Shown here one piece after another: positions 29,173-37,920 of a DNA stretch of 64,000 bases. How positions within the stretch are numbered: the stretch's first letter is position 1; every line of letters begins with the position of its first letter. The stretch is from an uncultured Paracoccaceae bacterium (GTDB taxonomy: Bacteria > Pseudomonadota > Alphaproteobacteria > Rhodobacterales > Rhodobacteraceae): contig CALDUK010000001.1 in NCBI GenBank assembly GCA_937924905.1, forward strand, positions 174,140-238,139, given 5' to 3'. The notes under the pieces are model-generated. The model was given only the letters and a program-made list of their open reading frames with translations, did not search any database and had not been told where the DNA came from. Made by a program: the position numbers and the translations under genes.

Positions 29173-29609
29173 CGCAACAAAACCCGTCGCAGGAACATCC
29201 GATCGCCGTCGTTCCCGACCAGATCGATCGCGTTTTCAAAAGACACCCAGACAGCACTATGCCCATCCTCAATGGGTGGGCCCAAGCGCAGGGTTGGCCG
29301 GCCCAGATACACATGGCACAGCTTCTCGGCCCAAAGCGCGTAATCCGGCATATAGGTAAACCGCCGAAACGCCCCCAGCCGTTGCAATCGTCCGGCCCGC
29401 CACCCGGTTTCTTCCAGAATTTCGCGATGCAAGGCGGGCAAAACCTGTTCTCCCGGGTCCAACCCACCGCCCGGCAGTTGAAACTCGGGCACCGGCTCCA
29501 TCTGATGGGTCAGCAACACCCGCGCGTCGCGCACCAGAATAGCATAGGCACCCGGCCGCCGCCGATAGGGAATGTCAGGCCGAACGCTTTCTCCGATACG
29601 CGGTATCAT
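29169..29609 (-). CDS. Nudix hydrolase
   Basis: The 146-residue protein has a full Nudix box GGGLDPGEQVLPALHREILE followed by ETGW (about residues 51-74), which fits G-x5-E-x7-R-E-U-x-E-E-x-G-U, preceded by the family strand RPGAYAILVRDARVLLTH. Substrate cannot be read; the general form resembles NUDIX enzymes acting on nucleoside diphosphate derivatives. Start set at MIPRIGESV, with the longer frame overlapping the divergent hslO leader. Overlaps the response-regulator/phosphatase gene by 4 bp at its 3' end. Confidence 0.88.
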   Translation of the reverse strand: MIPRIGESVRPDIPYRRRPGAYAILVRDARVLLTHQMEPVPEFQLPGGGLDPGEQVLPALHREILEETGWRAGRLQRLGAFRRFTYMPDYALWAEKLCHVYLGRPTLRLGPPIEDGHSAVWVSFENAIDLVGNDGDRMFLRRVLLR

Positions 29610-29673
29610 GGGCTTGGTCCTTTCTGCCGGATGCCTATATAGACCCGACATCTCGAACTTGTCAGGATATTCC

Positions 29674-30654
29674 ATGACCCTTGGTTCCAAAATCGCCTGG
29701 GACGACACCGTTCTGCCGTTTCAACTGGACCGGACCGATACGCGCGGACGCGTTGCCCGTCTGGATGGCGTGTTACAGCAGGTGCTGGCACAGCATGATT
29801 ACCCACCGCTGATCGAAGCGCTGGTGGCCGAGGCAACGCTTTTGACCGCGCTGATCGGCCAGACAATCAAACTGCGGTGGAAACTGTCCTTGCAAATCCG
29901 GGGCGATGGCCCGGCGCGTTTGATCGCAACTGACTACTATGGCCCGACCAAAGACGGCAAACCGGCCCGGGTCCGCGCCTATGCCAGTTTCGACAGCGAC
30001 CGCCTTGACCACAAAGCCGATCCGTTCTCGCAAATCGGCAAGGGCTATTTCGCCATTCTGATCGACCAGGGGGCAGGCAACATGCCGTATCAAGGCATCA
30101 CGCCCATCGCCGGTGGCTCGCTTGCCGCCTGCGCGCAGACCTATTTCGCGCAATCCGAACAAATTCCAACCCGTTTCGCGCTCAGCTTTGGCAAGTCACA
30201 GCAACCGGGCGAAGCACTGCATTGGCGCGCCGGTGGTATGATGTTGCAACAAATGCCCGAAGCCTCGCCCGAGGTCGCCGAAAGCGGGTCAGGCGACGGC
30301 GGGCTTTTGCAGGCCGAAGATGTGCTGGACAAAGACGCCATCGAAGACTGGAACCATGTCAATATCCTGCTCGACAGCGCAGACGAAATCGAACTGATCG
30401 GTCCCAGCGTCCAGCCGACCGACTTGCTGGTGCGCCTGTTCCACCAGGACGGACCGCGCGTGTTCGACGCTCAGCCGGTTGAATTTGGCTGTACCTGCTC
30501 GGCCGACCGTGTGCGCGAAAGCCTGTCGATTTATTCGGCCAAGGACATCGGCCACATGACCACCGACGACGGTATCGTGACCGCCGATTGCCAGTTTTGC
30601 GGCGCGCATTACGAATTTGATCCAAACAGCCTGGGGTTTGAGGCCAAGGAATGA
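29674..30654 (+). CDS. hslO: Redox-regulated chaperone Hsp33
   Basis: Chaperone switched on by oxidation and heat. The 326-residue protein has the N-terminal substrate-binding domain (DDTVLPFQLDRTDTRGRVAR, LLTALIGQTIKLRWKLSLQI, IRGDGPARLIATD) and the C-terminal zinc redox switch with FGCTCSADRV (C-x-C) and TADCQFCGAHYEF (C-x-x-C). All four zinc Cys are present. Start at the ATG with AGGA seven bases upstream gives the family N-terminus. Overlaps the next Nudix gene by four bases; divergent from the first Nudix gene. Confidence 0.95.
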   Translation: MTLGSKIAWDDTVLPFQLDRTDTRGRVARLDGVLQQVLAQHDYPPLIEALVAEATLLTALIGQTIKLRWKLSLQIRGDGPARLIATDYYGPTKDGKPARVRAYASFDSDRLDHKADPFSQIGKGYFAILIDQGAGNMPYQGITPIAGGSLAACAQTYFAQSEQIPTRFALSFGKSQQPGEALHWRAGGMMLQQMPEASPEVAESGSGDGGLLQAEDVLDKDAIEDWNHVNILLDSADEIELIGPSVQPTDLLVRLFHQDGPRVFDAQPVEFGCTCSADRVRESLSIYSAKDIGHMTTDDGIVTADCQFCGAHYEFDPNSLGFEAKE

Positions 30655-31247
30655 CGCTGCAATCCCGTCTTCAGGCCGCTGTGGCCCGGCCCGGCACACC
30701 GTCGTCGGATTTTGATCTGAACACCGACGGTCAACGGCCCGACCAAACGCTTCGCGATGCGGCTGTTCTGGTCCCGATTGTCGACGGGCCAAAGCCAACC
30801 GTCATCCTGACCAAACGCTCGCCCGCCTTGAAACACCATCCCGGTCAGGTCGCGTTTCCGGGCGGCAAGGTCGATGACACTGACGCCGACGTGTTCGCCA
30901 CCGCGCTGCGCGAAGCGCGCGAGGAAATCGGACTGGACACCGCCCAGATCATCGGAACGCTTGGCCCGCATGAAACCGTCACCGGGTTTTGTGTGACCCC
31001 GGTTCTCGCTATGGTCGCGCCTGGGTTTGTCCCAACCCCGGAACAGGGCGAAGTCGCCGAGGTTTTCGAAGTTCCGCTGGCGCACCTGATGAACCCGTCA
31101 AATTATCTGATCCAGTCCCGCCTCTGGCGCGGGACGCCACGATATTACTTTACGGTCCCATGGGGCCCCTATTACGTGTGGGGGGCAACGGCATGCATGC
31201 TGCGGGCCTTGGCGGATCGGATGACAGATGGTGCAGATCAAACCTGA
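30651..31247 (+). CDS. CoA pyrophosphatase-type Nudix hydrolase
   Basis: The 198-residue protein matches the NudL/CoA pyrophosphatase branch: RSPALKHHPGQVAFPGGKVD (the CoA-specific H-x-G-Q-x-x-F-P-G-G block) followed by DTDADVFATALREAREEIGL, the variant Nudix box. Expected reaction is cleavage of CoA or its oxidised forms to phosphopantetheine and 3',5'-ADP. The gene is coupled to hslO by a four-base overlap and overlaps the CCA-adding enzyme start by 20 bp, so hslO-nudix-cca form one operon. Confidence 0.9.
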   Translation: MTLQSRLQAAVARPGTPSSDFDLNTDGQRPDQTLRDAAVLVPIVDGPKPTVILTKRSPALKHHPGQVAFPGGKVDDTDADVFATALREAREEIGLDTAQIIGTLGPHETVTGFCVTPVLAMVAPGFVPTPEQGEVAEVFEVPLAHLMNPSNYLIQSRLWRGTPRYYFTVPWGPYYVWGATACMLRALADRMTDGADQT

Positions 31248-32367
31248 CTGGCTGACAAACAGCGCGACGCAAAGCGTGTTCGCGCTACTCAAGGACCATC
31301 AGGTCTTTGCCGTCGGCGGTTGTGTCCGAAACGCGCTTTTGGGCGAACCGGTCCATGACATCGACATGGCCACCTCGGCCCTGCCCGAAACCGTTCTGGC
31401 GCTGGCAAAAACCGCAGGGTTGCGCGCGATCCCGACGGGGATTGACCACGGCACACTGACCGTCATCGCCGAAGACACAGCGTTTGAGATCACAACGTTT
31501 CGCAAAGACGTTGAAACCGACGGTCGCCGCGCCGTGGTGGCGTTCTCGACCGATATCGAAGACGATGCGCGCCGCCGCGATTTCACGATGAACGCGCTTT
31601 ATGCCGATGCCAGCGGACATATTCTTGACCCCGTCCAGGGCGTGGCCGACATCGAAACCCGCACTGTGCGTTTCATCGACAACGCCAATGACCGCATCCG
31701 CGAAGACTATTTGCGCAGCCTGCGGTTTTTCCGGTTTTGCGCCTTTTACGTACCTCCGGAAAATGGCTTTGAGACCGAAGCGCTGGATGCGATTGCCCGC
31801 AATTTGCCCGGTTTAGTGACGCTTTCACGCGAACGCGTCGGCAGTGAACTGAAGCGCCTTCTCGAAGCGCCCAACCCCGCACCCGCCGTCGCCGCCATGC
31901 GGGCGACCGGCGTTCTTGCCACGGTTTTGCCGGGGGCCGATGATACTTCACTGGGCCCTCTTGTCGCGTTGGAAGAACAATCAGGCGCCCCGCCCGACAG
32001 CCTTCGCCGCTTTGCCATCCTTGGGGGCGACACCGACACGCTTCGTCTGTCGCGCAAGGAAACCGACACGCTTGCAGCGCTGAAAAATGCCGCAGGCCAA
32101 ACCCCTCGCCATCTTGGGTACAAACTTGGCGCGGCGCGTGGTCTGGATGCAGCGCTGATAACCGCCGCATCGCTGGGCCAACCGCTGGACTTGCAAACCA
32201 AGACCACCATCGAAAACGCCAGCAACCAAACTTTCCCGGTGGTCGCCGCCGATCTGATGCCAGCCTACCAAGGCAAGGCGCTGGGCGACCGGCTTAGACA
32301 ACTCGAAACCCAATGGATCGACAGCGCATTCACGCTTTCCAAAACGGATCTGTTGGCCAAGGGGTGA
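31228..32367 (+). CDS. cca: CCA tRNA nucleotidyltransferase / poly(A) polymerase family
   Basis: Class II nucleotidyltransferase that adds or repairs the CCA end of tRNA. The 379-residue protein has VFAVGGCVRNALLGEPVHDI followed by DMATS (GG-x-x-R and D-x-D metal site), IPTGIDHGTLTVI, FEITTFR with DARRRDFTMNAL, and FIDNANDRIREDYLRSLRFF followed by RF (nucleotide-selection motif), then a helical neck and body. No C-terminal HD domain is obvious. Starts within the end of the preceding Nudix gene. Poly(A) polymerase cannot be fully excluded, but the CCA function fits single-copy alphaproteobacterial genes. Confidence 0.9.
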   Translation: MVQIKPDWLTNSATQSVFALLKDHQVFAVGGCVRNALLGEPVHDIDMATSALPETVLALAKTAGLRAIPTGIDHGTLTVIAEDTAFEITTFRKDVETDGRRAVVAFSTDIEDDARRRDFTMNALYADASGHILDPVQGVADIETRTVRFIDNANDRIREDYLRSLRFFRFCAFYVPPENGFETEALDAIARNLPGLVTLSRERVGSELKRLLEAPNPAPAVAAMRATGVLATVLPGADDTSLGPLVALEEQSGAPPDSLRRFAILGGDTDTLRLSRKETDTLAALKNAAGQTPRHLGYKLGAARGLDAALITAASLGQPLDLQTKTTIENASNQTFPVVAADLMPAYQGKALGDRLRQLETQWIDSAFTLSKTDLLAKG

Positions 32368-32420
32368 CATCGCGGTCAGAATGGTCTAATCCAAAACCAC
32401 GCCATGTAGGAGAGCAGTTG

Positions 32421-32453
32421 ATGACAAACAGGTTTCGCACACGACTAGGCTGA
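32421..32453 (+). CDS. Possible 10-codon leader peptide before the ABC exporter
   Basis: A GGAG ribosome-binding site (about 32409-32412) stands eight bases before ATG of the open frame MTNRFRTRLG-stop. The stop codon lies in the 5' arm of a hairpin (32450-32486), so ribosome position could affect folding. Arg is 3 of 10 residues. It lies between cca and the ABC exporter genes. No family known; real translation is unproven. Confidence 0.3.
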   Translation: MTNRFRTRLG

Positions 32454-32486
32454 TTGCCGCGATCCTGTCTGGATGTCCGCAATCAG
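32450..32486 (+). promoter_or_regulatory. Two-step hairpin upstream of the ABC exporter
   Basis: CTGATTGC (32450-32457) pairs with GCAATCAG (32479-32486), and inside it ATCC (32462-32465) pairs with GGAT (32471-32474). No U-tract follows, so it is not a standard intrinsic terminator. It may be an attenuator for the exporter operon or the processed 3' end of cca mRNA. Confidence 0.45.
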
Positions 32487-32532
32487 CGACATCTCTCATC
32501 TTTAACGCTCTCTGCACCAAGGCGTCCGTCCT

Positions 32533-34377
32533 ATGTTCCGCTATCTTGAATCCCTCGTTGATCCTTACTGCGACTATGTCGAAGAGGATCAGCCGCCGCG
32601 CAGCTTTTGGCCCTTTATCAAGCGCTATGCGGTGCCGTTTCGCAAAGTCTTCATTGCCACAGGCCTGATCACCGTTCTGGTGGCCGCCATCGAGATTTGG
32701 CTGATTGCCTATCTTGGTCGGCTGGTCGATGTGCTGAACAGCACAGATCGGGCCAGCTTTTGGGGCGACCACGGTGTTGAAATGCTGCTGATTGGGTTGT
32801 TCCTGCTGCTGATCCGTCCGGTCATTCAGATGATGGATGTTGGTCTTCTGAACAACGCCATCCTGCCGAACTTCGGGACGCTGATCCGGTGGCGCGCGCA
32901 CAGCCATGTGTTGCGCCAATCGGTGGGCTGGTTCGAAAACGACTTTGCCGGCCGCATCGCCAACCGCATCATGCAAACGCCACCCGCTGCGGGCGAAGCA
33001 GTGTTTCAGGTCTTTGATGCCATGGCTTATGCGCTGGCCTATGTGATCGGCGCGATCATTCTTTTGGGCGATGCCGACCCACGGCTGGCCATTCCGCTTG
33101 TTGCCTGGCTGGTTCTGTATGGCGTTCTGGTGCGCTGGACAATCCGGCGCGTGACCCCTGCCTCGCAAGCGTCGTCCGATGCGCGCAGCGCGATCACCGG
33201 GCGTGTTGTTGACAGTTACAGCAACATTCATTCGGTCAAAATGTTTGCCCACACCAACGGCGAACGCGATTACGCGAAAGAGGCGATTGAAAACGCGCGG
33301 CTGACGTTTCAGGCCGAAATGCGCATTTACACCAAAATGGATGTGGGCCTGACGCTTTTGAACGGGTTTCTGATCGTCGCTGTTGTCGGATGGGCCATCT
33401 GGCTTTGGTCGATTGGCGCGGCCACGATTGGCGCGGTCGCGATTGCGTCCTCGCTGGTGCTGCGCCTGAATGCGATGACCGGCTGGATCATGTGGGCACT
33501 GACCAGCTTCTTTTCGAATGTTGGCGTGGTGAAAGAAGGCATGGAAACCATCGCCCAGCCCATCACGCTGACCGACAGCCCGGGTGCAAAACCTCTGCAA
33601 CCGGGGCCCGGACAGATCCAGTTCAAAGCCCTGTCGCACCACTATGGCCGCAGCACGGGTGGACTGGACGATATAACGCTGACCATCGAAGCAGGTCAGA
33701 AGATCGGCCTGATCGGTCGGTCCGGTGCGGGCAAATCCACGTTGGTCAAGCTGCTGTTGCGGTTCTATGACGTCGAAAAAGGCGCCATCGAAATTGATGG
33801 CCAGAACATTGGCGCGGTGATCCAAGACAGCTTGCGTGCGCGCATTGGCATGGTTCAGCAAGACAGCTCACTTTTGCACCGCTCGGTGCGCGACAACATT
33901 CTCTATGGTCGCCCGGACGCCACCGAAGATCAGATGCTGCACGCCGCCCATCAGGCCGAAGCGCATGACTTCATCCTCGACCTCGAAGACCCCGAGGGGC
34001 GCAAAGGCTATGACGCCCATGTGGGTGAACGCGGCGTGAAATTGTCGGGCGGTCAACGCCAACGCATCGCGCTGGCCCGGGTCATTCTGAAAGACGCGCC
34101 AATTCTGGTTCTGGACGAAGCGACCAGCGCCCTGGACAGCGAAGTCGAAGCCGCCATTCAGTCCACGCTGTATGGCATGATGGAAGGCAAAACGGTGATC
34201 GCCATTGCGCACCGGCTGTCGACCATCGCGCAAATGGATCGGATCGTTGTGATTGATGACGGAAAGATCGTCGAAGACGGCAACCATGACGCGCTTTTGG
34301 CGCAGGATGGGCTATATGCACGTTTCTGGGGCCGTCAGTCTGGCGGCTTTCTCAACAAGACGGAGGCGGCGGAATGA
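32533..34377 (+). CDS. ABC exporter half-transporter (membrane + ATPase), subunit 1
   Basis: A 614-residue inner-membrane half-transporter: N-terminal membrane domain with about six helices (first near residues 35-60) and a C-terminal ATPase with Walker A GRSGAGKSTLVKLLLRFY (about residue 395), Q-loop MVQQDSSL, signature LSGGQRQRIALARV (about 503), Walker B ILVLDEATSALDSE and H-loop AHRLSTIA. All catalytic residues are intact. Four-base overlap with the next, similar gene implies a heterodimer, as in MsbA-like exporters of alphaproteobacteria. Substrate (lipid, drug or peptide) is not readable. Confidence 0.92.
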   Translation: MFRYLESLVDPYCDYVEEDQPPRSFWPFIKRYAVPFRKVFIATGLITVLVAAIEIWLIAYLGRLVDVLNSTDRASFWGDHGVEMLLIGLFLLLIRPVIQMMDVGLLNNAILPNFGTLIRWRAHSHVLRQSVGWFENDFAGRIANRIMQTPPAAGEAVFQVFDAMAYALAYVIGAIILLGDADPRLAIPLVAWLVLYGVLVRWTIRRVTPASQASSDARSAITGRVVDSYSNIHSVKMFAHTNGERDYAKEAIENARLTFQAEMRIYTKMDVGLTLLNGFLIVAVVGWAIWLWSIGAATIGAVAIASSLVLRLNAMTGWIMWALTSFFSNVGVVKEGMETIAQPITLTDSPGAKPLQPGPGQIQFKALSHHYGRSTGGLDDITLTIEAGQKIGLIGRSGAGKSTLVKLLLRFYDVEKGAIEIDGQNIGAVIQDSLRARIGMVQQDSSLLHRSVRDNILYGRPDATEDQMLHAAHQAEAHDFILDLEDPEGRKGYDAHVGERGVKLSGGQRQRIALARVILKDAPILVLDEATSALDSEVEAAIQSTLYGMMEGKTVIAIAHRLSTIAQMDRIVVIDDGKIVEDGNHDALLAQDGLYARFWGRQSGGFLNKTEAAE

Positions 34378-36260
34378 AATACCCTGACCCGGACGGAACG
34401 GACACCGGAACAGGCTCTATTCCAGCGATTTACCGCCGCCTTGCCGACACGATCGAACCGTTTCGCCCCGCAGACGGCCCACCGCCGCAAAGCTTCCGTC
34501 CTTTCCTGCGCTGGGCGCTTGAAGGCACGGGCAAGCAAATGCTTATCGCGATCTCGGCGTCGATCTCGGTGGGCATCACGTCGATTGTCGGCTTCTTCAT
34601 GATCGGCTGGCTTATCGATTTGGCGCAGACAACCGGCCCCGGTTTTCTGGCGACACATTGGTGGGCCATTGCGCTTTTGGCTGTGTTCTATCTGATTATC
34701 TGGCCCGCTTCGCTGGTGGCGAACGCGGCCTTTAACTCGGTCAATCTGGGGCCAAACCTTTATGCGCTGGTCCTGTCCCGGCTGCAAAAATACACGCTTG
34801 GCCAAAGCCTGACGTTCTTCGACAACGATTTTGCAGGGCGCATCGCGCAGAAAAGTCAGCAAACCGCCCGCGCGGTTACCGATGTTGTGCTGGAAATCAC
34901 GAACATTTTCGGCAACGCCGTCTCGGCCGCCATCGGCGCGGCACTTATGCTGTCGTTTGTCGATTGGCGGCTGGGCGGCGCGGTTGTGCTTTGGCTTCTG
35001 ACCTATGCCATTTTGATGTATTTCTACATTCCCCGCGTACGCGAGAAATCCAAGCTGCGCGCCGCGCGCCGCGCCATCGTCACCGGCCAGATCGTCGACA
35101 CGATCACCAATATCGCTACGGTCAAGCTGTTCGCCCATGGCGAAGCGGAAGAAGTCGCAACCAACGACGCGCTTGCCGGGTTTCGCGAAGCTGGCATCAG
35201 CTGGGCCGGCACTGTCGTGACGTTTCGTCTGTTCATCTTCACGCTGGCGGGGCTTTTGCCGGTCGCCCTGATCGGACTGTCGCTTTGGCTTTGGTCGCAG
35301 GGCGCGGCCACCGCAGGCGACATTGCGACTGCAGGTCTGGTTGCCACGCGGCTGTCCACCATGACCGGCTGGGTCAGCTTTGCCGCGCTTGGAATATTCA
35401 CCAACATCGGCGAAATCGAAGACGGCATACGCACCCTGACCCCATCTCACACCATCACCGACCGGCCCAACGCCGTCGACCCGCCCCGCAGCAAAGGACA
35501 CATTCAATTCGAAGGCATCAACTTCGGCTATGGCTCGACCCGCGCAGCGCTGGACAGTCTGAACCTTGACATCAAACCGGGCGAAAAAGTCGCTCTGGTT
35601 GGCGCGTCGGGTGCAGGCAAAAGCACGATCACGTCCCTGCTGTTGCGGCTGTACGAGGTCGAAGACGGGCGCGTTCTGCTTGATGGCACAGATGTGCGCG
35701 ACTTGACGCAAGATGGCTTGCGCCGGCAGATCGCCGTGGTCCGTCAGGAAACCGCGATGTTCAACCGGTCAGCGTTCGAAAATATCCGCTACGGCACGCC
35801 CGAAGCCACATTGCCCATGGTGATGGCGGCGGCGAAACGCGCCGAAGCGCATGACTTTATAGAAACGTTGCAAGACCATCGCGGGCGCACCGGGTATGAC
35901 GCCCATCTCGGCGAACGCGGCGTCAAACTGTCGGGCGGTCAACGCCAACGCATCGCGCTGGCCCGCGCCATTCTGAAAGACGCGCCCATCCTTGTCTTGG
36001 ACGAAGCGACCAGCGCTCTGGACAGCGAAGTCGAAGCCGCCATCCAAGCCTCGCTTGATGCGCTGATGCAGGGCAAAACCGTCCTGGCCATCGCCCACCG
36101 CTTGTCAACCATTGCGCGCATGGACCGGATAATCGTCTTGGCCGAAGGCCGCATCGCGGAACAAGGCACACACCAAGAGCTTTTGAACAGAAAAGGTCTC
36201 TATTCCAGCTTCTGGCAACGCCAATCAGGCGGGTTTCTGTTTTCCGGCGCAGCAGAATAA
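34374..36260 (+). CDS. ABC exporter half-transporter, subunit 2
   Basis: Sister of the preceding gene, 628 residues with the same plan: about six membrane helices, Walker A GASGAGKSTITSLLLRLY (about residue 409), Q-loop VVRQETAMFN, signature LSGGQRQRIALARA (about 518), Walker B ILVLDEATSALDSE and AHRLSTIA. The two share long identical stretches around the signature, indicating duplication. Unlike many heterodimeric exporters, neither ATPase site looks degenerate. The N-terminal 40 residues (GTDTGTGSIPAIYRRLADTI) are polar. Likely obligate partner of subunit 1. Confidence 0.92.
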   Translation: MKYPDPDGTDTGTGSIPAIYRRLADTIEPFRPADGPPPQSFRPFLRWALEGTGKQMLIAISASISVGITSIVGFFMIGWLIDLAQTTGPGFLATHWWAIALLAVFYLIIWPASLVANAAFNSVNLGPNLYALVLSRLQKYTLGQSLTFFDNDFAGRIAQKSQQTARAVTDVVLEITNIFGNAVSAAIGAALMLSFVDWRLGGAVVLWLLTYAILMYFYIPRVREKSKLRAARRAIVTGQIVDTITNIATVKLFAHGEAEEVATNDALAGFREAGISWAGTVVTFRLFIFTLAGLLPVALIGLSLWLWSQGAATAGDIATAGLVATRLSTMTGWVSFAALGIFTNIGEIEDGIRTLTPSHTITDRPNAVDPPRSKGHIQFEGINFGYGSTRAALDSLNLDIKPGEKVALVGASGAGKSTITSLLLRLYEVEDGRVLLDGTDVRDLTQDGLRRQIAVVRQETAMFNRSAFENIRYGTPEATLPMVMAAAKRAEAHDFIETLQDHRGRTGYDAHLGERGVKLSGGQRQRIALARAILKDAPILVLDEATSALDSEVEAAIQASLDALMQGKTVLAIAHRLSTIARMDRIIVLAEGRIAEQGTHQELLNRKGLYSSFWQRQSGGFLFSGAAE

Positions 36261-36316
36261 TCAACCCAAGTTAATAATCACTCGCCATTAGCGTGTATCG
36301 CGTTTAGGCTTGGCGC

Positions 36317-37162
36317 ATGAATGTCGCGCTCAATACATCCGCACGCACCGGGGCCGCGCTGCAATCGCACGGCGCGGTCCTGGCGTTCGAAAACGGCACC
36401 GAACATTTCCTGTGGGGCAGCGAAAACGCCCATCACTGGGTCGGGTTGCCCCAGTTCGACAATTTGATCGGTCAAACCGCGCTTCAGGTGTTTGATCGCC
36501 GCCTGACCCATGCCATCCGAAACGCCAATTCCCATGATCCCGACACCGAACGCCGTTTGCGGCTGGGTATCTTTCGGCTGGCCGAAACGGATGTTCAGGC
36601 GTGGATGTTCACAAACGGCAACCACTTCATCATCGAACTTGTCTCGCCGCCGACCGACCCCGACCCAGACCCCACCACAACGCTGAACGATGTCGCGCTA
36701 CTGAACGCTCAGCTTTTGCTGCCTGACGACACCACCGCGCTTCAGGAATGCGCCCGCGTGTTGCGCACGCTCAGCGGCTTCAAAAGTGTTGCGGTGATGG
36801 CAGGGCAAGGCATAGATGCCAATGTGATCACATGCTCGGGCGATCCATTTGCCACCCCCGTACCCTGGTCTGTCGGGCGACATATCCACGAGATACCCGA
36901 CCTGACCGCCCCGGTTCTGACACTGCGCGGGGCCGATGTGCCAAGAAGCGCGCTCAACGCCTCGGGCATGATCGCGCCGGGCCCGGCCCAGTCGCAAGCG
37001 CTGGCTGCCTATTGCACCGCTTGCGCCACGATGGGGTTCGGCAACCCATCGGCCAAACCGATGTACTTTGCCTTTCTGCACCACATGCCGCGCGCGTTGA
37101 ACAGCCGGACACGGTTTGCGTTGGATCATCTTGGCTTGCTTCTTCGGCACCGCTTCGCTTGA
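36317..37162 (+). CDS. Stand-alone phytochrome-like PAS-GAF protein lacking bilin-binding residues
   Basis: This 281-residue protein matches the N-terminal half of bacteriophytochromes. ALQSHGAVLAFENG corresponds to the phytochrome I-Q-P-H-G strand, WGSENAHHWVGLPQFDNLIG to the PAS core, and ALQECARVLRTLSGFKSVAV to the start of the GAF domain; the window's own BphP aligns along its length (SEN...G...IGQ; ALKALSGFDRVMVY). The N-terminal biliverdin Cys is absent, the D-I-P motif is reduced to EIPDL, and the chromophore-contact His (SPIHLEY in BphP) is replaced (GPAQSQAL). It stops after GAF: no PHY, kinase or other output. Probably a non-photoactive sensor or scaffold; inferred. Confidence 0.7.
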   Translation: MNVALNTSARTGAALQSHGAVLAFENGTEHFLWGSENAHHWVGLPQFDNLIGQTALQVFDRRLTHAIRNANSHDPDTERRLRLGIFRLAETDVQAWMFTNGNHFIIELVSPPTDPDPDPTTTLNDVALLNAQLLLPDDTTALQECARVLRTLSGFKSVAVMAGQGIDANVITCSGDPFATPVPWSVGRHIHEIPDLTAPVLTLRGADVPRSALNASGMIAPGPAQSQALAAYCTACATMGFGNPSAKPMYFAFLHHMPRALNSRTRFALDHLGLLLRHRFA

Positions 37163-37221
37163 GATTTGCACAGTTTCCGGGGTAGCTTGTAGAAAATGCA
37201 ACCACTGGGAAACTATGCAAT

Positions 37222-37920
37222 ATGGGAGAGGCTCTCACACTCGCGTTTCAGCTTGTCCTTGCGGGCGACGCCGATCTCTATGAAATCGTCCTTCTGTCCA
37301 TTTATGTCAGCATTACCGCAACCGCGCTTGCCTGCGCCATCGGCCTGCCGATTGGCGCGCTTCTGGCGGTGCTGCGGTTTCGGGGTCGCGCAACCTGTCT
37401 TGTCATCATCAATGCCCTGATGGGCCTGCCGCCTGTGGTGGTCGGCCTGTTCGTCTATCTGTATCTGTCGCGCTCGGGTCCGCTTGGCTTTCTGGGGCTG
37501 CTTTACACGCCCACGGCCATGATCATCGCGCAAACCATTCTGATCGCGCCTATTGTCACCGCGCTGACCCGTCAGGTGATCGAAGACCTGCACATCGAAC
37601 ACCACGAACCGTTTCAGTCCTTTGGACTGACCCCCCGCCAGACCATTCAAACCCTGATCTGGGAAGGCCGCTTTTCTCTGCTGACCGTCGCGCTTGCCGG
37701 GTTTGGCCGCGCAATAGCCGAGGTTGGCGCGGTGATGATCGTCGGCGGAAATATCGACCATCTGACACGCGTGATGACCACAGCCATCGCGCTGGAAACA
37801 TCAAAAGGCAACCTGCCCCTTGCTCTGGCGCTGGGCGTCGTTCTTCTGATCGTGGCCCTTATGGTCAATGTCATCGCCCATGGTATCAGATCGCGGTGGA
37901 TTGCAGGCCAAAATGTTTGA
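37222..37920 (+). CDS. tupB: Tungstate ABC transporter permease TupB
   Basis: Inner-membrane channel of a TupABC-type tungstate importer. The 232-residue protein has about five to six hydrophobic helices and the ABC permease EAA-type loop LTRQVIEDLHIEHHEPFQSF followed by GLTPRQT, which contacts the ATPase. The conserved FGRAIAEVGAVMIVGGNI segment is typical of TupB/ModB-like permeases. Molybdate is the main alternative substrate, but TupA-type binding protein in the same operon supports tungstate. Its stop overlaps the tupC start. No gene in the 59 bp upstream. Confidence 0.9.
   Translation: MGEALTLAFQLVLAGDADLYEIVLLSIYVSITATALACAIGLPIGALLAVLRFRGRATCLVIINALMGLPPVVVGLFVYLYLSRSGPLGFLGLLYTPTAMIIAQTILIAPIVTALTRQVIEDLHIEHHEPFQSFGLTPRQTIQTLIWEGRFSLLTVALAGFGRAIAEVGAVMIVGGNIDHLTRVMTTAIALETSKGNLPLALALGVVLLIVALMVNVIAHGIRSRWIAGQNV

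Noticed and set aside
32386..33861. Long minus-strand open frame opposite the ABC exporter gene
   Set aside because: Shadow of a high-GC coding region; low-complexity His/Gln/Arg-rich product and no start context. Similar long shadows opposite 34335-35711 and 1767-2672 were dropped for the same reason.
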